From: RGIG3009 sp964470515
GTDB lineage: Bacteria > Bacillota > Clostridia > Oscillospirales > Acutalibacteraceae
DNA length: 64,000 nt
NCBI GenBank assembly: GCA_964470515.1
Contig: CAYYDD010000002.1
Coordinates: 1-64,000 of the forward strand
Direction: 5' to 3'
Part shown: positions 1 through 10,000 of the stretch, in pieces
Layout: each line of letters begins with the position of its first letter
Position numbering within the stretch: the stretch's first letter is position 1
Position numbers and translations under genes: made by a program
The notes under the pieces: model-generated
What the model was told of the DNA's origin: nothing
Databases searched by the model: none
The model's input: the letters and a program-made list of their open reading frames with translations, nothing else

Positions 1-3000
1 CCGTCGCCTGAGGTTTCTCTTGCAACCGACGGCGAAACGGGGTATACTGGTAACGAGAACACGGCACAGAGAGGAGTGCAGGCATATGGCGGTCGAAACA
101 CCGGCGTACTGGGATACGGACGTGGAACTGCAGGAGAAAATACCGGAAACGACGGCGTACGGCAATCCGGTTATGATACCGAAACGGTATCAGAGTGCTT
201 GGGAACTCCAACACGAGATGCTGGAGTTTTGCAAGAAACGGGGGATCGATCCTCCGGCTTACTATCAGGAAGAGAGGCCTATGCGCCCGCGAGCTTACGA
301 CGCAATGCAAGTATACTGGGAACGCTATCGCAGACAGAATTAAGCGGAAATGATATTTACGGGCGCATCCTGCCTGACTCGGTGCGAAAAACGTTTGCAA
401 ACACGGTGTTCAAGAACGAAAATGGAGATATGTTGTCGTTGTTCCATTGGACGGATGCGGTGTTTGACCGCTTCGAACAGGGAGAGTTCGGATTTCATTT
501 CGGAACAAAAGAGGCAGCCGAACAGCGACACCATTCGGCGGGACAAACGGTGCGCTCGATTTTCAAGGAATGTTATCTCAATGTAACAAACCCTGTTGTG
601 ATCGATTACGATTCCATGACGTGGACACCTTTTTCTTTGGCGTACATATTGAATCGTGACGGCTTTCTCAGTGATATTGAGTTGGGAGCGGTACTGTCGA
701 ACGAGGGCGCTCATTCTCGTTCTTATGATGCCCCTGCCGCCGAAGCACTGCGTTCTCTTTTGAAAAACAAGGGCTATGACGGTATTCTGTACCGCAACGA
801 TTTTGAGGGTGACACCTCGGTCATTGTGCTTGATGCGTCGCAAATTTATATTGTCGCCGACCACAATGGTCAAATAGGTGATACTTACAGCCTGCCGTCG
901 GGTGACGGAACGGGCAGGGATTCGTATACCCAAAATACGGAAAATGCGTTGTCCGAAACGGAGAGACAACGCCGTATACAGGAAATTGCAAACGGAGATT
1001 TCAGTGGCATTCGGCGCTTTGCCGATATGCTCGAAACGCAACAAAACCCACAGCGAGCGGCTGTGGGTGTGGATAGTCGCGCGCAAAATTCGGGTATCGT
1101 GCGTGACAGTGGTGTAGAGATCGGTGTGCGGCAGTCCGATATGGAGCTGGCGTTCAAGAAAATGAGCGCCCGTCAGCGGCAGGAGCTCTACGCAGAGCTG
1201 GAGGAGCATACCGGCGCAAAGATCGTGGAGGACGTCACCCTGCTCGCCGACGGCGAGTACGATCCCGCCACCAAGACCATCCGCATCAACCCGAACCGCG
1301 CCACGCCGATGACGGTCATCAAGCACGAGCTGACGCACTACATTGAGAGCAGCGGCATCCTGTACCAGGATTTTATGAACTACGCGATGGAGAAAAGCGA
1401 CGCGTTCCGGGATTGGCTTGCGAGCAAGGGGCACACGCTCGACACGATGAAGCAGGAGATCATTGACCGCTATGCGGAAAAGGGCGTGAAGCTGGATGCC
1501 GAGCGCGGTGCCTCGGCCGAGCAGGAGATTCTCGCCAACTTCGCGGCGGAAAAGCTGTTCACAGACATTACCGCCCTGCGCGAGCTGGGGCAAAAGAACC
1601 GCACGCTGTTCCAACGCCTGAAGCATTTCGTGCTGGGGATCGTGAACAAATTCCGCGGCACCCCCGCCGAGACCGACCTGCAGCGCTTGGAGCGAATGTT
1701 CGCCGCCGCATTGCCGAAGGCTGATGGTACATCGTTTGATGGCGCGGGTGATACAAAGAAGTTTATTGATCCCAATTTTTCTAGCGCAATTGACGCATGG
1801 GATCAAAATAAAACGGGTTTTCGTTTTAGAGTTGGAACAGTTTCTGAGCCTTTGCGGAGTGTTGGCGTTGATCCTAAAGAGATCTATTGGGACTCTTCAA
1901 AAATCAAGAGGATACTTAGCGAGCATCCTCAAATGACGATAGACGTTATAAAGCAAGTGCCGAACATCTTAGAAAATCCTATTCTTGTGATGGAGTCCAA
2001 TACAGTCAGTGGAAGGTTAACGCTGTTCGGCGAGGTGTATGATTCCGCAGGATCACCTGTTCTTGCGGTGTTGGAACTCAGCCCGAAAAGCAAAAACGGG
2101 CGTGATTTGGATATTATAATGATTGCCAGTGCCTATGGCAAGGACGGCAATCTTCAAAACTACATATCAAAAAGTAACATCCTGTATGTGGATCCAAATA
2201 AAAACAGAACCAACAGATGGCTGACGGTTAATAGGCTCCAATTGCCGTTACCCAGTTCCACTACTGTTGGTTCATCTGACCCCAGTATAGCACAAGCGCA
2301 ACCTGGTGTCAATACCCAGTATACGCAGGATGGTACCAAAAAATTCAGTATTCAACGGGATTCGGCCGGCAATGAGGTTGTTGTGGTCGATACCGACCAA
2401 GGAATTTTCGTTGGTGCAGAGCCTTCGGAATACTCTCGAATTATGCGACAGTATTTTAATGAGAGATTTAAGGGGGTAACGCTACCCCTTGGCAACAACG
2501 GCGATGTTGTTTCAATGTCGAAAAAGCTCCCTGGAGAATATGCCTATCCTCATACTGTGTTGCACAACCGGAGTCCGGAGTATCGTGCAAAGATGAAAGC
2601 AATTACCGAACTTGATAATTTGCTTCTTACCGCACGCAATCACTATTACTCAAGGGACACGAAAGGTAATCCTGAAGCGACTTTTGGCTGGGATTATTAC
2701 GATGTTGAGTTCTTGTGTGATGGGATGCAAGTCAGCGGTCTCATTAATATTGCCAATTCGGAAAAAGGAAGGGTATTTTACGATATAACAAAAATAAAAG
2801 TGGCCCCTGCTATAAGCGAAAGGCATGTTGCCCTTTTGGCACATTCACCTTTCGCATCTCAGGAAGCCACTGACACTTTTAGGATAACAGAAAATTATCC
2901 GAGTGTCAATACCCAGTATACGCAGGATGGCACCAAAAAATTCATTGCGCCCGACGCTACTGCAGAGCTGCCCGGCGATCAGTTAACGGATGACGAGCTG

Positions 3001-6000
3001 CTGGCACAGCTCCGCCGGCGCGGCTGGGGCAATACGCCGAACCCTCGCCTGAAGCATTTCGTGCTGGGGATCGTGAACAAATTCCGCGGCACCCCCGCCG
3101 AGACCGAATTGGAACGCTTGGAGCGAATGTTCGCCGAAGCGGTGGAGGAGGCCAATCGCGCGGGGAAACAATCCAATGTTATCACAAAATATTCCATCAG
3201 TGATCGTACTGTGATCGACCTGTCGGAAGATCAGCGATTGATCACCTTGGTTGGTGGAAAAACAAAATCGGCTCGGCACGCGGTAGTGATGAGTTACATA
3301 CTTGATGAATTAGGAGGGAATCCGATTCGTCTTAGCGATGGACGTCAGGCCTTTGTCGATAAGCGAGATGCTCATCATATTGCCGAGCGTTCTGGCTCAA
3401 AAAAACTGGCAGCAATTTCGAACATCAAAAGAGTTGTTGAAGAAGCGCGACTCGTTGCACACGAAGAAAGTACCAAAGAGGGAAAACATGAATATTTTTG
3501 GTACTACGAAGCTTATGTAAGACTTGGGGAAGATGTTTTCCCGGTGTATCTAAATGTAGGTAGGGCGAAAAATGATGCATCGCTGCATATCTACGATATA
3601 ACCCAAAAATTAAGAGACACCGTACATCGAGTTAACGATGTGATGCGCCCCGTAGGTTACGCACTCGGAAACGGTGTCCCTAGTGAAATATTAACACAGC
3701 CTTCCGGCGGTGTCAATACCCAGTATACGCAGGACGGCACCAAAAAATTCATTGCGCCCGACGCTACTGCAGAGCTGCCCGGCGATCAGTTAACGGATGA
3801 CGAGCTGCTGGCACAGCTCCGCCGGCGCGGCTGGGGCAATACGCCGAACCCTCGCCTGAAGCATTTCGTGCTGGGGATCGTGAACAAATTCCGCGGCACC
3901 CCCGCCGAGACCGACCTACAGCATCTGGAGCGCCTGTTCACCGAAGCGGTGGAGAACAATCGATCAAAGGACGTTGCTATTGAAAATGGAAATATTAAAT
4001 TTTCGATAGCAGAGGACACATCAAGCATTCGAGAACAGATAGCGGCTCATATGGATAAACTTAATGGAATGAGTCCTGTTTTTGAATCTAATGTTCCTAT
4101 GGATATACGGCGGAAATATGATGCAGCTCAATGGGCAATCCGGATATTAAAACAAACAGGCTATCAGGTGGATAGGCAAAATTTTGGCACCATTTATTTT
4201 CAGGAAAAGGATATCAAAGCTGCGGCTGAATATGCCGATACGCCTGCTGAAAAAGCGGCTTTTGCGGCTGTTCCAAGAGTCCTTAAAAGAGGGATAGAAA
4301 TTGGTCGCCATCAAAATCACAAAGGACGCTCTAAAACTACAGTTACCTTTGCGGCACCGGTTGTGCTGAATGGCGTTCGCGGAAATATGGCCGTTGTTGT
4401 GAATTTGAATGGAAATCGATACACCGTTCACCGCATAGTTTCTCCCGATGGAAGTGTTTTTTCTTTCTCTGAAAATACGCAAAAAAACACAGAGCAAGAA
4501 TCGTATCAGGGAGTGCCGCGTGAGCGGTCTCTTGCCGATACCACAAGCTCTGTGTCTAACACCAGTATAGCAAACCAGCCGCCCGGTGTCAATACCTATT
4601 CTACGCAGGACGGCACAAAAAAATTCATTGCACCCGAAACGACGGTTGAGCTGCCCGGCGATCAGTTAACGGATGACGAGCTGCTGGCACAGCTCCGCCG
4701 GCGCGGCTGGGGCAATACGCCGAACCCTCGCCTGAAGCATTTCGTGCTGGGGATCGTGAACAAATTCCGCAGCACCCCCGCCGAGACCGAATTGGAACGC
4801 TTGGAGCGGATGTTCGCCGCCGCACTGCCGAAGGCGGAGAGTGCTGGTGATGGGAAAATAAAATACTCAATTGGTCTTTCTTTTGCAGAGCAAATCCAAC
4901 AAATACTGAACGGAACCTTTGACAAAGAACATTCTCATCTCTTTGTTCGGGCGAATACGCCTAAAGTTTATACAACCTTGGAGAAGGTAAGTATCCCAGA
5001 TTTGCCGATTGTTATGAGCTACGACAATGCGGTGGTCAGTTTGTTTGATACAAACGAGGGCACAAAATCGGATCATAATCACGGCGTGGGAGAAGAAATG
5101 ATGTGCCTTCTTCCTCAGATGATTGAGGATCCGCTGTATGTCGTGGTGCTTCCTAATGGAAGAATTAACGCCATTTTGGAAAATGTGGACAGCAAAGGGC
5201 GCCACTATTTTATTTCACTCGAGCTCGAAGTGCAAAAGCCAGTTTCAGAGGTGTACAGCGGTGGATATAGAGGTAAGCAACATTTGTTGCTGACTGTTTT
5301 CGGCGCGCGTGAAAACTACATTAAGAAAATCTTATCGACTCCTGAAAATGTGGTTGTGTATGACAAAAAGAAAGATTCGAATCCGCGAGGTAACCCTGAG
5401 GGCAATGGCCTCAACATTATCAACGGATCCGAATCTCTTGACCCCAGTATAGCACAACCGCCGCCCGGTGTCAATGGTTATTCTACGCAGGATGGCACCA
5501 AAAAATTCATCGCGCCTGAAACGGCAGAGATCCGTGCTTTTGAAAACAGCGAGGAGCAATTGGCACGGAACACCGAGGAGATGGCCGAAACGGAAGCGGT
5601 ATACACCGTGCCGGCGAGTGCTCTGGAGAATTCCGGAAAGCCGATTGCCGACATTTATCGCGGATTTTTTACCGCATGGGGCGGTCAATTGTTTTCCGAG
5701 GAGCTGGGCGTGATCGATCTGAAGGAATCGAGCATTCGTTCGGAACGCCGACACGGTAATACGGCACAGAAGATCGCGGCCATCGAAGCGATTCCGGCGG
5801 TTATTGCAAACGGCAAGATCATTTTCGTAGGAGAAAAAAACAACGGCCGTGTACAGCGTATCCTTGTTGCTGCACCAATACGCATAGGCGATAAGCCGTA
5901 TTACATGGGGATCATGGTTCAACGGGATATACAGAACCAGCGGTTGTACCTTCACGACGTTGCCATAGAAGAAGAGACGTCCGCAACCTCGCTGGCTGAC

Positions 6001-7068
6001 CTGAGCACGACAGGGGCGAGCGGGGGAGACGAACATCTCTTCACCACCAGTATACTACGGCGTGCGCTACAAGTCAAGCGGCAGCTTCGTGCGAAGCGTT
6101 TTATTGCTCCCGAAACGAGTGCTACCTTTCGTTCGGCTGCAGAACTCAGCGACGAGGAGTTGGCGGCCGAACTTCGTCGCCGCGGGATGAGCGATCTCCC
6201 CAATCCCTTGCAGGTGGCGCAGTTCAAGCCCGCCGACGCACTCACGACGCCGGTACTGCGCCGTAACGGCCCGATGAACGCCATGGGTGACGGGACGAGT
6301 GCTTTTGCCGACAGTGTACAGAATGCCGATATTTTCAGCGACGAGCTGAAACGGCTTGCCGCCGAGGATGAACAAATCACGCGCTACGACGTGATCACCA
6401 ACGCAGACACCCTGCGAGAAGCCAACGAGCGTATCAATACGGGCGGCAGAGCCTTTGTGCAGCGGTTGATGCAACGCGATAGCGACACCTACAGCACCGA
6501 GGATCTGGCGGCGGCATTGATCCTCATCAGCCGCTACGAGAAGATCGGCGATCACCGTACCGCATTGGTGCTGATGGAAAAGGTGCGCGAGGCAGGGACG
6601 GCACACGGTCAAGCGGTGCAGATACTCTCACTCCTCAGCCGTTTAACACCCGACGGTATGGTGATGTATGCGCAGCTTGAGCTGTCGCGGGCGTACGAGG
6701 TGATGGTGAAGGGAAAGACCAACAAGTGGATCGAGCGGAACAAGGACAGATTTGAACTGACGGACGAGGATATCGAGTTTATCCGCCGGCGCGGCTGGGG
6801 CAATACGCCGAACCCTCGCCTGAAGCATTTCGTGCTGGGGATCGTGAACAAATTCCGTGGCACGCCCGCCGAGACCGACCTGCAGCGCTTGGAGCGAATG
6901 TTCGCCGAAGCGGTGGAGAAAACGCAGGCGACACCTGCTGATGGTGAAAAGAAATTTAGTATTCAGCGGGATGCCAACGGCGAAAACGTTGTAGTGATAG
7001 GGAATGGCCAAAATATTTTTTGGGGGCTGATGAGGCGGATTACCCGAGGATTGCCCGCAATTATATAA
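1..7068 (+). CDS. Phage polyvalent protein, 5' part (partial at window edge, frameshifted at 3' end)
   Basis: The frame is open from base 1, so the true start lies outside the window. After a Gly/Thr-rich low-complexity stretch (to about nt 330) comes an ADP-ribosyltransferase-like domain (330-880; LFHWTD near its start, GYDGILYRN near its end). A zincin metallopeptidase follows (1140-1600; HELTH at about 1324 and a downstream EILANF helix). Its amphipathic tail LKHFVLGIVNKF recurs downstream as part of a linker. Then come AT-richer cassettes: MuF-C-like (1750-2270 and, more divergent, 4855-5440), LPD3/BECR-like (2346-2890, 3180-3700) and other EndoU/BECR-like modules (3980-4530, 5520-6050). 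Domain names are from memory of polyvalent-protein families and are tentative. Such proteins are usually encoded among phage head genes and are thought to be injected with DNA. Near 7020 the frame is lost; the protein clearly continues in the next entry. Confidence 0.8.
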   Translation, partial: PSPEVSLATDGETGYTGNENTAQRGVQAYGGRNTGVLGYGRGTAGENTGNDGVRQSGYDTETVSECLGTPTRDAGVLQETGDRSSGLLSGREAYAPASLRRNASILGTLSQTELSGNDIYGRILPDSVRKTFANTVFKNENGDMLSLFHWTDAVFDRFEQGEFGFHFGTKEAAEQRHHSAGQTVRSIFKECYLNVTNPVVIDYDSMTWTPFSLAYILNRDGFLSDIELGAVLSNEGAHSRSYDAPAAEALRSLLKNKGYDGILYRNDFEGDTSVIVLDASQIYIVADHNGQIGDTYSLPSGDGTGRDSYTQNTENALSETERQRRIQEIANGDFSGIRRFADMLETQQNPQRAAVGVDSRAQNSGIVRDSGVEIGVRQSDMELAFKKMSARQRQELYAELEEHTGAKIVEDVTLLADGEYDPATKTIRINPNRATPMTVIKHELTHYIESSGILYQDFMNYAMEKSDAFRDWLASKGHTLDTMKQEIIDRYAEKGVKLDAERGASAEQEILANFAAEKLFTDITALRELGQKNRTLFQRLKHFVLGIVNKFRGTPAETDLQRLERMFAAALPKADGTSFDGAGDTKKFIDPNFSSAIDAWDQNKTGFRFRVGTVSEPLRSVGVDPKEIYWDSSKIKRILSEHPQMTIDVIKQVPNILENPILVMESNTVSGRLTLFGEVYDSAGSPVLAVLELSPKSKNGRDLDIIMIASAYGKDGNLQNYISKSNILYVDPNKNRTNRWLTVNRLQLPLPSSTTVGSSDPSIAQAQPGVNTQYTQDGTKKFSIQRDSAGNEVVVVDTDQGIFVGAEPSEYSRIMRQYFNERFKGVTLPLGNNGDVVSMSKKLPGEYAYPHTVLHNRSPEYRAKMKAITELDNLLLTARNHYYSRDTKGNPEATFGWDYYDVEFLCDGMQVSGLINIANSEKGRVFYDITKIKVAPAISERHVALLAHSPFASQEATDTFRITENYPSVNTQYTQDGTKKFIAPDATAELPGDQLTDDELLAQLRRRGWGNTPNPRLKHFVLGIVNKFRGTPAETELERLERMFAEAVEEANRAGKQSNVITKYSISDRTVIDLSEDQRLITLVGGKTKSARHAVVMSYILDELGGNPIRLSDGRQAFVDKRDAHHIAERSGSKKLAAISNIKRVVEEARLVAHEESTKEGKHEYFWYYEAYVRLGEDVFPVYLNVGRAKNDASLHIYDITQKLRDTVHRVNDVMRPVGYALGNGVPSEILTQPSGGVNTQYTQDGTKKFIAPDATAELPGDQLTDDELLAQLRRRGWGNTPNPRLKHFVLGIVNKFRGTPAETDLQHLERLFTEAVENNRSKDVAIENGNIKFSIAEDTSSIREQIAAHMDKLNGMSPVFESNVPMDIRRKYDAAQWAIRILKQTGYQVDRQNFGTIYFQEKDIKAAAEYADTPAEKAAFAAVPRVLKRGIEIGRHQNHKGRSKTTVTFAAPVVLNGVRGNMAVVVNLNGNRYTVHRIVSPDGSVFSFSENTQKNTEQESYQGVPRERSLADTTSSVSNTSIANQPPGVNTYSTQDGTKKFIAPETTVELPGDQLTDDELLAQLRRRGWGNTPNPRLKHFVLGIVNKFRSTPAETELERLERMFAAALPKAESAGDGKIKYSIGLSFAEQIQQILNGTFDKEHSHLFVRANTPKVYTTLEKVSIPDLPIVMSYDNAVVSLFDTNEGTKSDHNHGVGEEMMCLLPQMIEDPLYVVVLPNGRINAILENVDSKGRHYFISLELEVQKPVSEVYSGGYRGKQHLLLTVFGARENYIKKILSTPENVVVYDKKKDSNPRGNPEGNGLNIINGSESLDPSIAQPPPGVNGYSTQDGTKKFIAPETAEIRAFENSEEQLARNTEEMAETEAVYTVPASALENSGKPIADIYRGFFTAWGGQLFSEELGVIDLKESSIRSERRHGNTAQKIAAIEAIPAVIANGKIIFVGEKNNGRVQRILVAAPIRIGDKPYYMGIMVQRDIQNQRLYLHDVAIEEETSATSLADLSTTGASGGDEHLFTTSILRRALQVKRQLRAKRFIAPETSATFRSAAELSDEELAAELRRRGMSDLPNPLQVAQFKPADALTTPVLRRNGPMNAMGDGTSAFADSVQNADIFSDELKRLAAEDEQITRYDVITNADTLREANERINTGGRAFVQRLMQRDSDTYSTEDLAAALILISRYEKIGDHRTALVLMEKVREAGTAHGQAVQILSLLSRLTPDGMVMYAQLELSRAYEVMVKGKTNKWIERNKDRFELTDEDIEFIRRRGWGNTPNPRLKHFVLGIVNKFRGTPAETDLQRLERMFAEAVEKTQATPADGEKKFSIQRDANGENVVVIGNGQNIFWGLMRRITRGLPAII
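1608..1710 (+). repeat. Parent copy of the linker tail, in the zincin
   Basis: It encodes RLKHFVLGIVNKFRGTPAET followed by DLQRLERMF, the helical end of the metallopeptidase. The same stretch recurs, almost unchanged at the base level, in the later linkers. This copy is joined to the zincin rather than to the RRRGWGN half, so it looks like the source. Confidence 0.7.
2903..3147 (+). repeat. Linker repeat, copy A
   Basis: It encodes VNTQYTQDGTKKF, then ELPGDQLTDDELLAQLRRRG, then the LKHFVLGIVNKF tail. Its first 205 bases match copy B with one visible difference, although the cassettes between them are unrelated. Short versions carrying only the VNTQYTQDGTKKF part occur at 2306-2345 and 5468-5520. 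Confidence 0.85.
3710..3954 (+). repeat. Linker repeat, copy B
   Basis: Same unit as copy A, offset by 807 bases. After ACCGA the end diverges (LQHLERLF), the position where the linker's variable tail begins in most copies. Confidence 0.85.
4586..4838 (+). repeat. Linker repeat, copy C
   Basis: The unit has the variant opening VNTYSTQDGTKKF and APETTVELPG. It is shared with copy D, so copies C and D form a subfamily distinct from A and B. Confidence 0.85.
6495..6785 (+). repeat. 291-bp direct repeat, copy 1 (transplanted fragment)
   Basis: By eye it is identical over 291 bases to 8894-9184. It encodes a helical segment (EDLAAALILISRYEKIGDH to DEDIEFIRR). Here it is abruptly followed by the linker sequence RRRGWGNTPNP instead of its native continuation TWQAAQLPKG. 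Confidence 0.85.
6783..6915 (+). repeat. Linker repeat, partial copy
   Basis: Only the RRRGWGNTPNP-LKHFVLGIVNKF half is present. It is fused directly to the end of the 291-bp repeat, which marks a recombination joint. Confidence 0.8.
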
Positions 7069-10000
7069 ATCAAACCTTTAAAGGTGTGTCGTTGCCCCTT
7101 TCCACCCAAAATCTTGTTACGCCGGAAAGTGTTGGTATACAAAAATATATTTATAGCGGAAAATCGATAGATACCGATATGCAGTTAGCAAAAATGAAAG
7201 TTGCTACAGAATTGGATAATCTGCTTAAAACCTCGAAATTTGTTGGACACTCACCTGATGGGAAGAATCATCCTTTTGCAAAAGACGGATTTGATTATTA
7301 TCAAACCAATTTTATTGTGGATGGACAGGTTTTTGAAGGGATTATCGATATTGGTCTAAATGGAAATAAGCAAACCTTCTATGGAATGACAAATATAAAA
7401 AGAGTTACCTCGGATATCGGAAGATACTCCAACCTTTTGTTGGGCTATAACTCCGAATTTTCGTCGCAAGGTAACTCCACTGACACCACTGTACCACAAT
7501 ATGGTGAAGGTGTCAATACCTATTCTACGCAGGACGGCACAAAAAAATTCATTGCACCCGAAACGACGGTTGAGCTGCCCGGCGATCAGTTAACGGATGA
7601 CGAGCTGCTGGCACAGCTCCGCCGGCGCGGCTGGGGCAATACGCCGAACCCTCGCCTGAAGCATTTCGTGACAGGCATCATCAACAAGTTTCGTGGCACT
7701 CCTGCCGAATCCGATCTGCAGCGCCTGGAGCGGATGTTCAATGCGGCGATGGAAAACGCAAGAACGGCGGAACCCCAGCAAATAGAAAAATCAAATTTCA
7801 TAAGGCCTGATTTTTACTCAAAATTTGATGAATGGGATGGTATCGCCCCCAATGTAACATTCACTATTGGTACAACATCGCAGGCCTTACAATCCATCAA
7901 TATCAAAGACCAAGAAATCAAATTGCACTCAGGCACAGTAATCAGTAAGATGAGAAAGCATCCTGAGATGACTCGAGATATTTTCAGACAGATACCTGAA
8001 CTTTTGGAAAATCCGGTGATTATTCAGTTCTCGGATGCTGTTGATCCTGAAACGGGAAAACCGAAATACGAATCGAGTATCACGGTTATGGGAGAAGTGT
8101 ATGCGTTGGACGGCAGGCCAATACTGGTCGCACTTGATTTGTTGCCACAAAAAAAGAAAGGGGCAAAGATCAAAGACTTTTCAGTTATTAAGAGTGCATA
8201 CGCTAAAAATGCAAGCCAATTTCAATTGAGCAATAACAGCATCCTATATATTGATCCGAATAAAAAAAGAACCAATAATTGGCTTTCTCGTACTGGGCTC
8301 CAATTGCCGGTCGGAGTAACCAATTATGGTTCTATAAGAAGGATAACATATTCCGATGGAAAAGTCAAGATTGAAAATTCCTCGAAAATAACTCCTATGG
8401 CACTCGCACTTAAAGGAGCCGGTGTTATCGATTCTTACGGTAATAGTATATTCAGCAGAGAAGAAAATTCTCCAAAAAAGAAAAATTTTATTGCTCCCGA
8501 AACTTCTTCCGAAACGGCGGTCGATTCTCGCCCCATTGACCAGTGGAGCGAGGAGGAGATGCAAGCCGAGCTCAGGCGCCGCCGAGGCAAGACGGATCCC
8601 AACCCGCTGCAGGTAGCGCAACTCACACCCGAGGATGCAGTTACCACGCCGCAGATCGCTCCTCATGGCCGGCTGAATCAGACGGGCGATGGCGCAAGTG
8701 CTTTTGCCGACAGCGTGCAGGCATCGGGCATCTTCAGTGATGAACTGAAGCAACTCGCCGTAGCGGACAGGGAAGTCACCCGATACGATGTCATCACCAA
8801 TGTGCAAACGCTGGAAGAGGCCAATACCCGTATCAACGAAGGCGGCCGTACGTTCGTGGAGGAGCTATCCCGTAAAAGCCCGTCGGCTTATACCACCGAG
8901 GATCTGGCGGCGGCATTGATCCTCATCAGCCGCTACGAGAAGATCGGCGATCACCGTACCGCATTGGTGCTGATGGAAAAGGTGCGCGAGGCAGGGACGG
9001 CACACGGTCAAGCGGTGCAGATACTCTCACTCCTCAGCCGTTTAACACCCGACGGTATGGTGATGTATGCGCAGCTTGAGCTGTCGCGGGCGTACGAGGT
9101 GATGGTGAAGGGAAAGACCAACAAGTGGATCGAGCGGAACAAGGACAGATTTGAACTGACGGACGAGGATATCGAGTTTATCCGTCGCCGCACCTGGCAG
9201 GCGGCGCAACTACCGAAGGGGCGAGATAAGGATATCCGTCTGGCTGAGATCGCTACGCGGATCCAGAGCAAGTTCCCGCAGCAGCATGGTCAGGCCTACA
9301 AGGCGTTCCAGCGTACGGCTATGCTTCTTAACCCCAAGACCCAGTTGCGTAACGTGCTGGGCAATGCCACGATGGCGGGTGCGTTTATCGGCAGCGATAC
9401 CATCGGCAACCTCATTGACAAGAAAATTGCCAAAAAAACGGGTGTACGCACGACGGCGGGCTTTCAGTCAGCGGCCGTCAAGGGCTTGAAGCAGGGCTTG
9501 TTTGAAAGCTACGACGATTTTGTGAGACATATCAGTACCAGAGACGTTCAGGCCGACCGCTTTAAGATCAAGCAGAGCAGTCTGGATAATTTCAACGAGA
9601 ACCATACCGGCAACGCCGCCAAGCTGCGCAACGGTCTGAGCCGCGCACTGAATGCGTTGGATCGCTTCAACTCGTTTTTGCTGGACGCCGGCGACAGGCT
9701 CTTCTATGAGATGTGGTTTATCAATTCGCTGAACGGGCAGATGAAGGCCAACGGTGTGACCGAGCCGACGTCGGATATGATCGAGATCGCCACACTGGAC
9801 GCGCTGGAGCGCACGTGGCAGGATAAGAACGCCTTGACGAGATGGCTTTCCAATGTAAAGAACGGAATGAACGTCGTCAACGTTCACGGCTACGGTCTGG
9901 GTGACGTAGTGCTGAAGTTCGTCAAAACTCCCGCCAACCTCACGAAGGCTATGCTTGAGTTCTCCCCGGTGGGGCTGGCCAAGGCGATGACGATCGATGC

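Noticed and set aside
20..343. 107-codon ORF at the left edge
   Set aside because: It overlaps in another frame the 5' part of the polyvalent gene, which stays open to base 1 and continues into a clear domain. I could not find a domain in the short ORF, though its frame is not impossible.
340..1806. 488-codon antisense ORF opposite the polyvalent gene
   Set aside because: It mirrors strongly coding sequence on the plus strand and has no recognisable domain or ribosome site.
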